A stretch of DNA of 37,915 nucleotides, taken from positions 1-37,915 of the forward strand of contig JAIQFL010000076.1 of assembly GCA_020073365.1 (NCBI GenBank). The letters are read 5' to 3'. The DNA comes from Terriglobia bacterium. GTDB taxonomy: Bacteria > Acidobacteriota > Terriglobia > Bryobacterales > Bryobacteraceae. This document shows positions 25,510 to 35,405 of the stretch, piece after piece. The position numbers and the translations under genes are program-made. Each line of letters opens with the position of its first letter. The stretch's first letter is position 1. Under the pieces are notes generated by a model. It was not told the DNA's origin, did no database searches, and saw only the letters and a list, made by a program, of their open reading frames with translations.

Positions 25510-25578
25510 GTGGGACAGGCGCTTCCGCCTGTCAATCATCTGTGGATACTGCCAATAGCGGGTCGAAACCCGCCCCAC
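25510..25578. repeat. 69-bp composite palindromic element, copy 3 (between aspS and GT41 gene)
   Basis: Ends are GTGGG (25510-25514) and CCCAC (25574-25578). Inside are two perfect hairpins: GACAGGCG-CTTC-CGCCTGTC (25514-25533) and GCGGGT-CGAA-ACCCGC (25558-25573). It begins one base after the aspS stop codon and ends three bases before the ATG of the TPR glycosyltransferase. It would form strong RNA structure directly ahead of that start. Same length and plan as the elements at 3089 and 9052. Confidence 0.75.
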
Positions 25579-25579
25579 G

Positions 25580-27361
<1,782 letters not shown>

Positions 27362-27372
27362 ATTGAATGTTA

Positions 27373-28644
27373 TCAGTTCGAAGCCGCGGCAAGCTTGGCG
27401 GCAATTTCGTCGCGTGTCACACTCTCCTGCTTGCCCGTAGACATGTTCTTGAACGAGTAACGGCCCGCTGCCAATTCATTTTCTCCCACGATCAGCACGA
27501 ACCGCGCTCCCAGCTTATTGGCCAGTTCCATGGCGCGTTTCAACTTGGCTTCGACCAGTTCCACCGACACGCCGGCGCGCCGGAATTCGCGGGCCATCAC
27601 CGCGGCATGCCGCACGGCCGGCTCGCCCAGCGGCGCAATGAACAGATCGAGCGCCGCGGCCTTCTGATCGCCCTCCACGCTCATCACCAGGCGGTCCTCG
27701 CCGATCGAAAAGCCGATCCCGGGCGAATGCACCTTCGAGCCCAGCGACTCGGCCAGGCCATCATAGCGGCCGCCGCCCAGCACGGAATTCTGTGCACCGA
27801 GAGAACCGTGGACCACCTCGAAAGTGGTGCGCATGTAGTAATCCAAGCCGCGAACCATCCGTGCCCGGACTTCGTAATCGATGCCCGCGTCGGTGAGGTA
27901 TCGCTTCACCGCGTCGAAATGCGCGCGGCAGTCCTCGCAGAGGTGGTCGACGATGCTGGGCAGCCTTTCGATGATGGGCTGGTCGGCTTCCACCTTGCAA
28001 TCGAGCACGCGCAGCGGATTGGTATCAGCGCGGCGCTGGCAATCGCCGCACATCTCGGCCGCCACGGATTTCAGTTCCTGGCGCAAGTGCTCCACGTATT
28101 GCGGCCGGCAACGGGGATCGCCCACGGAGTTGATCAGAAGCTGGAATCCGCCGAGGCCCACGCCTTTGAGGATCTCGACCACCAACTCGATCACCTCGGC
28201 ATCCACCGTGGGCGATTCCGAGCCGATCGCCTCGGCGCCGATCTGAAAAAACTGGCGGTAGCGTCCCTTCTGGGGCCGCTCGCGGCGGAACATCGGGCCC
28301 ATGTAGTAGAGCTTTTGTACACCCGGGCGCTGGTCGAGCCGATGTTCGATGTAGGCGCGAATCACCGAGGCGGTGTTTTCGGGCCGCAGCGTGAGCGAGG
28401 TCTCGTCGCGGTCGGTGAATGTGTACATTTCCTTGGTGACGATGTCGGTTTCTTCACCGACACCGCGCGCGAACAACTGCGTCTCCTCGAGGATCGGGGT
28501 GCGGATCTCGTGGTAGTTGTAGGCCCGCAAGATCGAGCGCGCAACGGCTTCCACGCGGTTCCACACGTCGGTGGATGGGGGCAGTAGGTCTCTGGTTCCT
28601 TTGACGGCTTTGATCAAGGTAGTGGGAAGAAACCATGCTAACAT
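27373..28644 (-). CDS. hisS: Histidyl-tRNA synthetase
   Basis: A 423-residue class IIa synthetase. Signatures in order: KAVKGTRDLLPP at the N-terminus, SLTLRPENTASVIRAYIEH, motif 2 (MFRRERPQKGRYRQFFQIG), the histidine-specific VRGLDYYMRTTFEVV and SVLGGGRYDGLAESLG, and motif 3 (GIGFSIGEDRLVMS). The C-terminal anticodon domain runs from about residue 325 (LDLFIAPLGEP). The frame starts at ATG 28644, but the nine extra residues (MLAWFLPTT) are unlike the family, whose members begin at IKAVKGTRD. TTG 28617 is therefore a serious alternative. No Shine-Dalgarno site supports either. It heads an operon with aspS and possibly the TPR glycosyltransferase. Confidence 0.97.
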   Translation of the reverse strand: MLAWFLPTTLIKAVKGTRDLLPPSTDVWNRVEAVARSILRAYNYHEIRTPILEETQLFARGVGEETDIVTKEMYTFTDRDETSLTLRPENTASVIRAYIEHRLDQRPGVQKLYYMGPMFRRERPQKGRYRQFFQIGAEAIGSESPTVDAEVIELVVEILKGVGLGGFQLLINSVGDPRCRPQYVEHLRQELKSVAAEMCGDCQRRADTNPLRVLDCKVEADQPIIERLPSIVDHLCEDCRAHFDAVKRYLTDAGIDYEVRARMVRGLDYYMRTTFEVVHGSLGAQNSVLGGGRYDGLAESLGSKVHSPGIGFSIGEDRLVMSVEGDQKAAALDLFIAPLGEPAVRHAAVMAREFRRAGVSVELVEAKLKRAMELANKLGARFVLIVGENELAAGRYSFKNMSTGKQESVTRDEIAAKLAAASN

Positions 28645-28924
28645 GCCCCGGCCGACGGTGCTGCTCGTCTCGCGCTTCCGGTGGAAGCCGAGCTCCTCCG
28701 CTTGGCATGCTCTTTCAGACCGGGGTGGCGCGCGATGGCGCTATTGGATGTCCACCCCCTTCTTGCTGTGACCGGTGCTGCCGCACTGCCGCCCCGGGGT
28801 CCAGCCGCGCTTCAGAGATTCTTCGGGCGGTGGTTGCGGCGTTTGCCCTCGCCGTTCACGGAGGCCGACCTCCGGGCCGGATAGGGATATCAAATGTCGT
28901 TCCGCCAGTTGAAAGCGTGATTCG
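28645..28924. other. Intergenic stretch upstream of hisS, no recognised gene
   Basis: No gene can be supported in this 280-bp stretch. Frames on both strands lack recognisable motifs and ribosome-binding sites. It should hold the hisS promoter near its left end, but no consensus hexamers stood out. No T-box-like or other leader RNA structure was recognised. Confidence 0.4.
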
Positions 28925-29095
28925 TTGGATCACCTGGATGTGGGACGGCCGGATCAGATCGCGCTGATTTTTGATCGCCGGGTCAACGCGCGTACTCCTG
29001 GGGCACTTCGTACTCGAGAGCAACCCCGCACCGGTGTGGACCGGCGTGCTTCCGTCGAATTCGTCTGGGCCCGCACCTACTCCGTCTACCCTCGC
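28925..29095 (+). pseudogene. Fragment resembling a widespread uncharacterised protein family
   Basis: A plus-strand frame reads LDHLDVGRPDQIALIFDRRV, then NARTPGALRTRE and TGVDRRASVEF before losing similarity. It is preceded by an in-frame stop at 28910-28912. I recall the string GRPDxxxLIFDRRxxRxTPGxFRTRV from long uncharacterised proteins repeated in Acidobacteriota and Actinobacteria genomes. Only about 45 residues remain, with neither a start nor a proper end, so this would be a dead fragment. The identification rests on memory of the motif and is tentative. Confidence 0.35.
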
Positions 29096-30036
29096 GGGAA
29101 CGCTTCGATCTCGCCGATCTCATCCGCGCTCAACCGGAACTCCAGGGCGCCAAGCACTCCCCTGGCCTGTTCCGCCGACCGCATCCCCACGATCGCGGCG
29201 GTCACTGCCGGATGCCGTAGGGTCCAGGCAATCGCCACCTCGCCTGCCGAGCGGCCGTGACGCTCGCCGATCTTCTTCATCAGGTCCGCCAGTCCCAAAT
29301 TGCGGCTCAACTGCGGCTCCTGGAAGGCGGGGGCGCGCTTCCGGAAATCATCCGGGGGGAAGTTCGCGACACGCTCCTTGGTCATCTTTCCCGTCAGCAG
29401 CCCCGACTTCATGGGCGAATACACAATCACGCCGATGCCGTGCTGCTGGCAATACGGCAGCGTCTCCTTTTCGATTTCGAGCGAGATCGCCGAATACGGC
29501 GGCTGCAATGACGTGATCGGCGCGATGTTCCGGCACCGTTCCAACTGCTGCGTGTCGAAATTCGAGAGGCCGATCCAGCGGACCTTGCCTTCCTCCTTCA
29601 GCCTCACCAGGGCGCCCCAGCCTTCCTCGACGTCCTCGTCGGGGTGCGGCCAATGGATCTGGTAGAGGTCGATCACGTCCAGCTTCAGCCGCCGCAAGCT
29701 GTTCTCGCACTCCTTGCGGACAGAATCGGCCTTCAGGACCCCGCGGATCTCGCGGTTCTCATTCCAGGTGCGTTCACATTTGGTGAAGACGTAGGGCCGG
29801 TTGGCCCGCCCCGCAACCGCCCGCGCCACCACTTCCTCGGAATGGCCCAGTCCATACACCGCGGCGGTGTCGATCCAGTTCACGCCATGATCGAGCGCCT
29901 CGTGAATGGCGGCAACGGATTCGTTGTCGTCCTGCGGACCCCAGGCAAAAGCCCATCCCCCTCCACCCATGGCCCACGCCCCAACGCCGATCGGCGTCAA
30001 TTCCATATCGCTATTACCGAGCCGTTTCTTCTGCAT
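29086..30036 (-). CDS. Aldo/keto reductase
   Basis: A 316-residue NADPH-dependent (beta/alpha)8 barrel. It starts MQKKRLGNSDMELTPIGVGA, typical of the family. The tetrad is visible: Asp and Tyr in NWIDTAAVYGLGHSEE, Lys in PYVFTKCERTW, and His in LYQIHWPHPDED. Cofactor-binding segments are VIVYSPMKSGLLTGKMT and, near the C-terminus, VTAAIVGMRSAEQA. Substrates of this group are often sugars or small carbonyls; none is implied here. The frame extends to 30123, but ATG 30036 matches the family start. AAGGAG directly abuts that ATG, which is too close for a normal ribosome-binding site. Divergent from the flavoprotein gene with 20 bp between starts. Confidence 0.93.
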   Translation of the reverse strand: MQKKRLGNSDMELTPIGVGAWAMGGGGWAFAWGPQDDNESVAAIHEALDHGVNWIDTAAVYGLGHSEEVVARAVAGRANRPYVFTKCERTWNENREIRGVLKADSVRKECENSLRRLKLDVIDLYQIHWPHPDEDVEEGWGALVRLKEEGKVRWIGLSNFDTQQLERCRNIAPITSLQPPYSAISLEIEKETLPYCQQHGIGVIVYSPMKSGLLTGKMTKERVANFPPDDFRKRAPAFQEPQLSRNLGLADLMKKIGERHGRSAGEVAIAWTLRHPAVTAAIVGMRSAEQARGVLGALEFRLSADEIGEIEAFPRG

Positions 30037-30056
30037 CTCCTTTACAATATCGAAGG

Positions 30057-31442
30057 TTGGCCAATTCCGCGAAAACACGCGCCGTGGTGATCGGTTCGGG
30101 ACCCAACGGCCTGGCGGCTGCAATCCTCCTGGCGCGCGCGGGACGGGACGTTACGGTGTACGAAGCCGCTCGGCAAATCGGCGGCGGAGCGCGTTCCGCG
30201 GAGCTCACGCTGCCCGGTTTCCTCCACGATGTCTGTTCCGCAATCCATCCGATGGCGGCCGGTTCTCCGTGCTTCGAGCAGTTTCCACTGGCATCGCACG
30301 GCCTGGAGTGGATCCAGCCCGGAGCCCCGCTGGCCCATCCCCTGGAAGACGGCACGGCCGTGCTCCTGGATCGCTCCATCGATACGACCGCTCGGAACCT
30401 GGGTCCCGATGGCGAAGCCTGGCGACGTCTGATGGAGCCGCTGGCGGAAGCCTGGCCGCGGATCCGCCACGATGTGATGGGCCCGCTGTTACGGATCCCG
30501 CGACATCCGTTCCCGATGGCAAGGTTGGGGATCTATGGCCTGCGCCCCGCCCGTGCCCTGGCCGAGAGTCTGTTCCACGGCCCGCGGGCCCGCGCCCTGT
30601 TTGCCGGAATCGCCGCGCATTCCCTGCTGCCGCTGGAGGCTCGCCCCAGCGCTGCCGCCGGGGTTGTGCTGGGACTCCTCGCACACACATCCGGATGGCC
30701 CCTGCCGCGCGGCGGAGCGCAACGCATCAGCGACGCGCTCGCGGGTTACCTACGCTCACTGGGCGGCGAGATCCGCGCGGAATCGCCTGTCTCGACGCTT
30801 CCGGATGCGCCCATCGTGATGTGCGACGTGACCCCGCGCCAGCTTCTCGCGCTGTCCGGCGAGCGTTTTCCGGAGCCCTTCCGCCGGGCGCTCCAGCGCT
30901 ATCGATACGGCCCCGGCGCGTTCAAAGTGGATTGGGCACTGGACGGCCCGATCCCCTGGCGTGCCCGTGAATGCGCGCGCGCCGGCACGGTGCACCTGGG
31001 GGGAACCCTGGAAGAGATTGCCGCCTGGGAGGCGCAGTTCACGGGGCGCCCGTTTGTTCTGGTGACGCAACCGAGCCTTTTCGACGCCTCGCGCGCCCCC
31101 GCCGGCAGGCACACCGCATGGGGCTACTGCCACGTGCCCAACGCCTCCACCATGGACATGACCGACGCGATCGAGTCGCAGATCGAGCGGTTTGCCCCGG
31201 GCTTCCGTGCCCGCATCCTGGCGCGCCATATTCTCACTCCCGCATCCCTGGAGCGCCGCAACCCCAACCTGGTAGGCGGCGATGTCGGCGGGGGCGCCAT
31301 GGATCTGCGCCAAATCCTGTTTCGCCCCACGCGGATGCTCTACCGCACGCCGCTCGCGGGAGTGTTTCTCTGCTCCTCATCGACGCCCCCCGGCGGAGGC
31401 GTCCACGGCATGTGCGGGTACCACGCAGTGCAGGCAATGTAA
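30057..31442 (+). CDS. FAD-dependent phytoene-desaturase-like oxidoreductase
   Basis: A 461-residue flavoprotein. The N-terminal dinucleotide-binding motif is intact, AVVIGSGPNGLAAAILLARA with the acidic end VTVYEAARQIGGGARS. A C-terminal FAD segment reads GVFLCSSSTPPGGGVHGMCG. These are the hallmarks of the CrtI/PDSH-like NAD(P)/FAD-dependent oxidoreductases. No carotenoid genes are nearby, so the substrate is open. The listed start is TTG 30057 (MANSAKTRAVVIG); GTG codons at 30084 and 30087 are alternatives. TACAAT at 30044-30049 could be a -10 element, in which case the mRNA would be nearly leaderless. The divergent aldo/keto reductase starts only 20 bp away. Confidence 0.88.
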   Translation: MANSAKTRAVVIGSGPNGLAAAILLARAGRDVTVYEAARQIGGGARSAELTLPGFLHDVCSAIHPMAAGSPCFEQFPLASHGLEWIQPGAPLAHPLEDGTAVLLDRSIDTTARNLGPDGEAWRRLMEPLAEAWPRIRHDVMGPLLRIPRHPFPMARLGIYGLRPARALAESLFHGPRARALFAGIAAHSLLPLEARPSAAAGVVLGLLAHTSGWPLPRGGAQRISDALAGYLRSLGGEIRAESPVSTLPDAPIVMCDVTPRQLLALSGERFPEPFRRALQRYRYGPGAFKVDWALDGPIPWRARECARAGTVHLGGTLEEIAAWEAQFTGRPFVLVTQPSLFDASRAPAGRHTAWGYCHVPNASTMDMTDAIESQIERFAPGFRARILARHILTPASLERRNPNLVGGDVGGGAMDLRQILFRPTRMLYRTPLAGVFLCSSSTPPGGGVHGMCGYHAVQAM

Positions 31443-31576
31443 GGCAGTTCCTCGACGTGCCCCGGTCATTCGGAAGGTGGCCCGTTGGTTGCCGGGAAGT
31501 CAGCCAACCGCGCTGGCAGATGCAACGCCTTATCCAAGAATGGTGACCGGCGCGCTTCTCACTGGATCGGTTGCTT

Positions 31577-31710
31577 TCAACTCGGCTGCTTCAACGCCTC
31601 GCTAATCTCAATGTCGCGTTTCAGCACTTCTGTCAGAAGATCTGGCAGATCGACACCTCGAGCTTCGGCTTTGCCGGAAAAGTATTTCCCAAACAGTTCT
31701 CTCGATCGAG
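31577..31710 (-). pseudogene. C-terminal fragment of an unknown small protein
   Basis: A minus-strand frame reads LDRELFGKYFSGKAEARGVD, then LPDLLTEVLKRDIEISEALK, ending QPS and TGA at 31577-31579. Its composition is protein-like (amphipathic helices, charged), but no start codon or upstream partner exists. At about 31710 it meets the truncated end of the TonB-receptor remnant, which is in another frame. It looks like the tail of a small, perhaps antitoxin-like, protein brought next to the receptor by a deletion. I cannot name the family. Confidence 0.4.
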
Positions 31711-31714
31711 GGGC

Positions 31715-32618
31715 GGCGGACCGCGGTAACCGTTGTGGCCTGATAATTGTTCGTATTGAAGACGTCGTCAGGTGGGCGGTCGGGCTCCGGGTAGAAGCTG
31801 TACATCTTCAGTGCGAATGGCGTCGGATTCGGAATGATGGCGCTTGGTATGGGGGCGCGCTGGTAGAGATTCGTTCCCACCTGCGTCACCGAAAATGGGT
31901 CGAAGATTTGCGCTGGCACAGACCTTCGGTGTTCGGCACCACCGACGTTTCGTTGTAGCCTCCCGCCATCACCGGCAGTCCGTCCAACTGGATGTCGGTC
32001 GTGAACGCCCGTCCGCCATTTACACCTACGGCGGAGAACTCGCGTCGGCCGTTCACGCCGATCCCGAACGAATTGAGAGAGGTTATATCCGCCGTGGCAT
32101 CGCGCGGCGCCACGCCATTTTGAAGCAGCGCATAGTACAGCGGATTCTGGTTGGGTTGGGGATGGCTTGGATCATGTCCGACTGGGTGGTGGCCTGGAGG
32201 GTGGACGATTCCGTTTGCAATTGTTGCGCGCTGGCGGTCACTTCCACGGCCGATTCGAGAGTGCCCACTTTGAGGGCGACGTCGACTCTGATCGTCTGGC
32301 CCGTCTCCAGGCTGACGCCGGTTGCGCGGTATACGGCAAACCCGGTTGCCTTGACCGAAACCGTGTAGGACCCGGCCGGTAGATAGGGAACGGTATACGA
32401 TCCGGCATCTGTGGTTTTCTACGCTCCGTCACTCCGGTCTGCTGATTGGAGACCTCCACCACCGCATTCGCCAGGACGCCTCTCGACGCGTCCGTCACCG
32501 TACCCGTTATCGTGATCGAGCCCGATCGGATCTGGGCGGAAAGCGCACCCGCGATGGTCAAAACAAGAGAGAGCCTTCTTAGTGCAAGTGTCCTCGTGAA
32601 CAAGGTTTTTCCCCTCAA
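31715..32618 (-). pseudogene. Decayed TonB-dependent receptor (Oar-like), frameshifted and internally deleted
   Basis: Reading minus strand from 32618, a signal peptide (LALRRLSLVLTIAGALSAQ) leads to the carboxypeptidase-regulatory domain GTVTDASRGVLANAVVEVSN. A frameshift near 32421 restores TTDAGSYTVPYLPAGSYTVS and VGTLESAVEVTASAQQLQTE. A second shift near 32140 restores QNPLYYALLQNGVAPRDATA and the plug text VNGRREFSAVGVNGGRAFTT. At about 31920 the text jumps to the mid-barrel segment FDPFSVTQVGTNLYQRAPIP, then IIPNPTPFALKMYSFYPEP, so several hundred bases are missing. The remaining barrel, about two thirds of the normal 1100-1200 residues, is absent. It is divergent from the frameshifted GH2 gene, consistent with a former glycan-uptake pair. 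Confidence 0.82.
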
Positions 32619-32640
32619 AGCTGAGATGGGAGCCGAGCGA

Positions 32641-32906
32641 ACCCAATAGCCGGGCCCCGCTGTCTTAGGATTATACGTTTGGTTTTGTTTGATGCCAAAA
32701 CTTAACCGTTACGAGACGAAATGATATTTTGAATCAATAACATACAAAGTCTGGCGTAGCTGACGCGAACACCCGCTGGTGAATCATCGCCCCGCGTCAC
32801 CAATCGTAACCGTGACGGCCACGGTTTAATACTTGTGCCGGGGGTCGAATCGACTCGACAAAAGCCATTGGACAAAAAAACTTCGAATGAGACCGACGCC
32901 TCTACT
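32641..32906. promoter_or_regulatory. AT-rich divergent control region of receptor remnant and GH2 gene
   Basis: This 266-bp gap is noticeably AT-richer than its surroundings. It contains the imperfectly spaced inverted repeat GTTTTG (32682-32687) and CAAAAC (32696-32701), and the stretch around 32725-32750 has several A/T-rich hexamers that could serve as -10 elements. No pair matches consensus well enough to name a promoter. A regulator of glycan use could bind here, but this is speculative. Confidence 0.3.
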
Positions 32907-33842
32907 ATGAACCGAAGAACATTCTGCGCGATCCTGCCCGTTGCCGGCGCTTTACGGCCCGCCGAGGCCGCCAGCCGGCAGCCGCCGCCACGCGAGCGGC
33001 TGTTGTTCGATCACGACTGGAGATTCCTTCTGGGGGACCCAAGCGGAGCCGAATCCCCTTCCTACGATGCCGCCGCCTGGCGGACCGTAGACGCGCCGCA
33101 CGATTGGAGCATCGAAGGCAAAATCGATCCTCAGAACCCTACGGGGGGTAGCGGAGGCTTCTTTCCCGCCGGTGTGGGTTGGTACCGGCGGACCTTCACC
33201 GTCCCGGCGGGCTGGAGCGCCAAACGTGTCAGCGTCGAGTTCGAGGGGATCTATATGAACGCGACCGTATACATCAACGGCCACGATCTGGGCATGCACC
33301 CCTACGGATATACGAGCTTCTCGCACGATCTCACGCCGCACCTGAAATCCGGCAGGAACAACGTGTTGGCCGTCCGGGTGGATCAATCCCAGCAGCGCAA
33401 CTCCCGCTGGTACTCCGGCTCCGGCATCTATCGGCACGTCTGGCTGAACGTGACCGGTCCGGTGCACGTGGCCCCCTGGGGAGTCTTCGTCACCACTCCG
33501 GAGGTGAGCGCCGCGCAGGCGAAGGTCTCGGTCAAAACCCGGCTAGCGAACGAATCCTCCAACAAATCCAACGTCACGTTGCGAACCGTGATTTACGCCG
33601 GGTCCGGCGCCGCCGTGGGGCGGTCGAATAGCAGCGCCACGGTGGAGCCGGGGGGCTCCATTGAGGTGAGCCAGGAGATCGCGATCGCAAAGCCCGCGCT
33701 CTGGGCGCCGGAATCCCCGGCCCTTTACCGGGTCGTTACGCAAGTGGTGGTGGACGGCAAGGCGGTCGACGAAGTCTCAACGCCGTTTGGCATCCGCTCC
33801 CTCGAGTGGTCCGCCGAAAAGGGGTTTTCTGCTGAACGGTAG
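32907..33842 (+). CDS. GH2 glycoside hydrolase, N-terminal part (frameshifted gene)
   Basis: Residues 1-311 of a GH2 beta-galactosidase/beta-glucuronidase-like enzyme. Start is ATG 32907 with a Tat-like leader (MNRRTFCAILPVAGALRPAE); the frame is open to 32835. The sugar-binding jelly-roll domain is clear: WRTVDAPHDWSIEG, GWYRRTFTVP, VYINGHDLGMHPYGYTSFSH and SGSGIYRHVWLNV. The immunoglobulin-like second domain then runs up to GIRSLEWSAEKGF. There the frame breaks: the tract GGGGTTTTC carries one base too many compared with the expected GFLLNG, giving SAER and a stop at 33842. The next frame continues the protein exactly. So the gene is either inactivated, read by +1 slippage, or carries a sequencing error. 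Confidence 0.85.
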   Translation: MNRRTFCAILPVAGALRPAEAASRQPPPRERLLFDHDWRFLLGDPSGAESPSYDAAAWRTVDAPHDWSIEGKIDPQNPTGGSGGFFPAGVGWYRRTFTVPAGWSAKRVSVEFEGIYMNATVYINGHDLGMHPYGYTSFSHDLTPHLKSGRNNVLAVRVDQSQQRNSRWYSGSGIYRHVWLNVTGPVHVAPWGVFVTTPEVSAAQAKVSVKTRLANESSNKSNVTLRTVIYAGSGAAVGRSNSSATVEPGGSIEVSQEIAIAKPALWAPESPALYRVVTQVVVDGKAVDEVSTPFGIRSLEWSAEKGFSAER

Positions 33843-33852
33843 GCCGCTGAAG

Positions 33853-35322
33853 ATGACCGGCGGCTGCGTGCATCATGACAACGGTCCGCTGGGGGCCGCC
33901 GCTTTCGATCGCGCCGAAGAGAGGCGGGTCCAGATCCTGAAAGAGTCCGGCTTCAACGCGGTTCGCGCCTCGCACAACCCGCCGTCACCGGCTTTCCTCG
34001 ACGCCTGCGACAGGCTGGGAATGCTGGTGATGGATGAAGCGTTCGACTGCTGGTCGCGGGGTAAGAACAAGTTCGATTACAGCGTGGCGTTCCAGGATTG
34101 GTGGCAGCGCGATCTCGATTCCATGGTTCTCCGCGACCGCAATCATCCCTCCGTGGTGATGTGGAGCATCGGCAACGAGGTCGGGGAACGGGGAGAGCCG
34201 CTGGGCGCCCAGGAAGCGAAAATGTTGGCGGACTACGTGCGCGGGCTGGACAAGACGCGTCCCATCACTTCGGCGCTGAACTTCGTTTTCGGCAAGTGGA
34301 CCGACACGGACGGGTTGTATTCGGCGCTCGATATCGGCGGCTACAACTACAATCTGAACAACCACGTGGAGGACCACAAGCGCGTGCCGTCGCGGATCAT
34401 GGCCTGCACCGAGTCGTACACCCGAGATACGTTCGACTACTGGGCCATGGTGACCGAGTCTGCTTATATCGTCGGCGATTTCGTCTGGACCGCGATCGAT
34501 TACCTGGGCGAATCGGGCCTCGGAAGGTGGTACTACCGCGATCCGAAGGACACCAGCCGGGAGGCTTACGGAGCCCCGTACCCCTGTCACGGCGCGGATT
34601 GCGGCGACATCGACATCTGCGGGAACCGCAAGGCGAGCGCGCATTACCGGAACATCGTGTGGGATCGCGGTGAGAAGCTTTACCTGGGCGTACGGCAACC
34701 CGCCCCCGCAGGCAAGGAGGTGTATGTCACGAGGTGGGGCGGCTGGCCGGTCTACGCGAGCTGGACTTGGCCCGGCATGGATGGGAAGCCGCTCGACGTG
34801 GAAATCTATTCCAGGGGCGAAGAGGTGCGCCTCTATCTCGACGACAAGCTCATCGGCGCGAAGCCCACAACGCTCGTCGAGCGGTTCAAGGCCAACTTCA
34901 GCGTGCCCTATGCTCCGGGAGCGTTGAAGGCGGTCGCTGTCCAAGGCGGTAAACCCATCGCGGAAGCCGTGTTGCGCACCCTCGGCGATCCCGCCCAGGT
35001 TCGCCTGACCGCCGACCGGACGACGCTTCGCGCAAACAGTCAGGACCTTTCATTCATCACCGTGGAAGCTGTTGATGCGAACGGCCAGCCGCACTCGAAC
35101 GCGGAACATCAGGTGACCTTTAGTCTGAAGGGCCCGGGAGTCATTGCCGCCGTGGGGAACGGGGACATGACCAGCGAGGAGCCGTACCAGGGCAACCAGC
35201 GCAAGCTGTTTCGCGGAAAAGCGCTCGTGGTTGTTCGAACCTCGCGAACTGGGGGCGTTCTTACCCTTGCGGCCAGTGCGCCGGGGCTTAAGGGAGATGC
35301 GGTTCAGATCGCATCGCGTTGA
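33853..35322 (+). CDS. GH2 glycoside hydrolase, catalytic and C-terminal part (frameshifted gene)
   Basis: This is the continuation, in the +1 frame, of the GH2 enzyme that begins at 32907. Similarity resumes at LLNGRPLKMTGGCVHHDNGP (from about 33829; the first internal ATG is 33853 and a TTG at 33787 is also in frame). The TIM-barrel has the acid/base Glu in VVMWSIGNEVGERG and a probable nucleophile Glu in IMACTESYTRDTF, followed by VGDFVWTAIDYLGESG. C-terminal beta domains include DVEIYSRGEEVRLYLDDKLI and an Ig-like domain (VRLTADRTTLRANSQDLSFI). Both catalytic residues are intact, so the break may be recent. The full protein would be about 804 residues. No ribosome-binding site lies before 33853. 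Confidence 0.82.
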   Translation: MTGGCVHHDNGPLGAAAFDRAEERRVQILKESGFNAVRASHNPPSPAFLDACDRLGMLVMDEAFDCWSRGKNKFDYSVAFQDWWQRDLDSMVLRDRNHPSVVMWSIGNEVGERGEPLGAQEAKMLADYVRGLDKTRPITSALNFVFGKWTDTDGLYSALDIGGYNYNLNNHVEDHKRVPSRIMACTESYTRDTFDYWAMVTESAYIVGDFVWTAIDYLGESGLGRWYYRDPKDTSREAYGAPYPCHGADCGDIDICGNRKASAHYRNIVWDRGEKLYLGVRQPAPAGKEVYVTRWGGWPVYASWTWPGMDGKPLDVEIYSRGEEVRLYLDDKLIGAKPTTLVERFKANFSVPYAPGALKAVAVQGGKPIAEAVLRTLGDPAQVRLTADRTTLRANSQDLSFITVEAVDANGQPHSNAEHQVTFSLKGPGVIAAVGNGDMTSEEPYQGNQRKLFRGKALVVVRTSRTGGVLTLAASAPGLKGDAVQIASR

Positions 35323-35405
35323 GGTCCGCGACAGACTACAAGAATGCGGTTGCGCCCGTCACGGCCGTCGCATAGAATTGGGGCGATTAAGAGAAGGAGA
35401 TCGGT

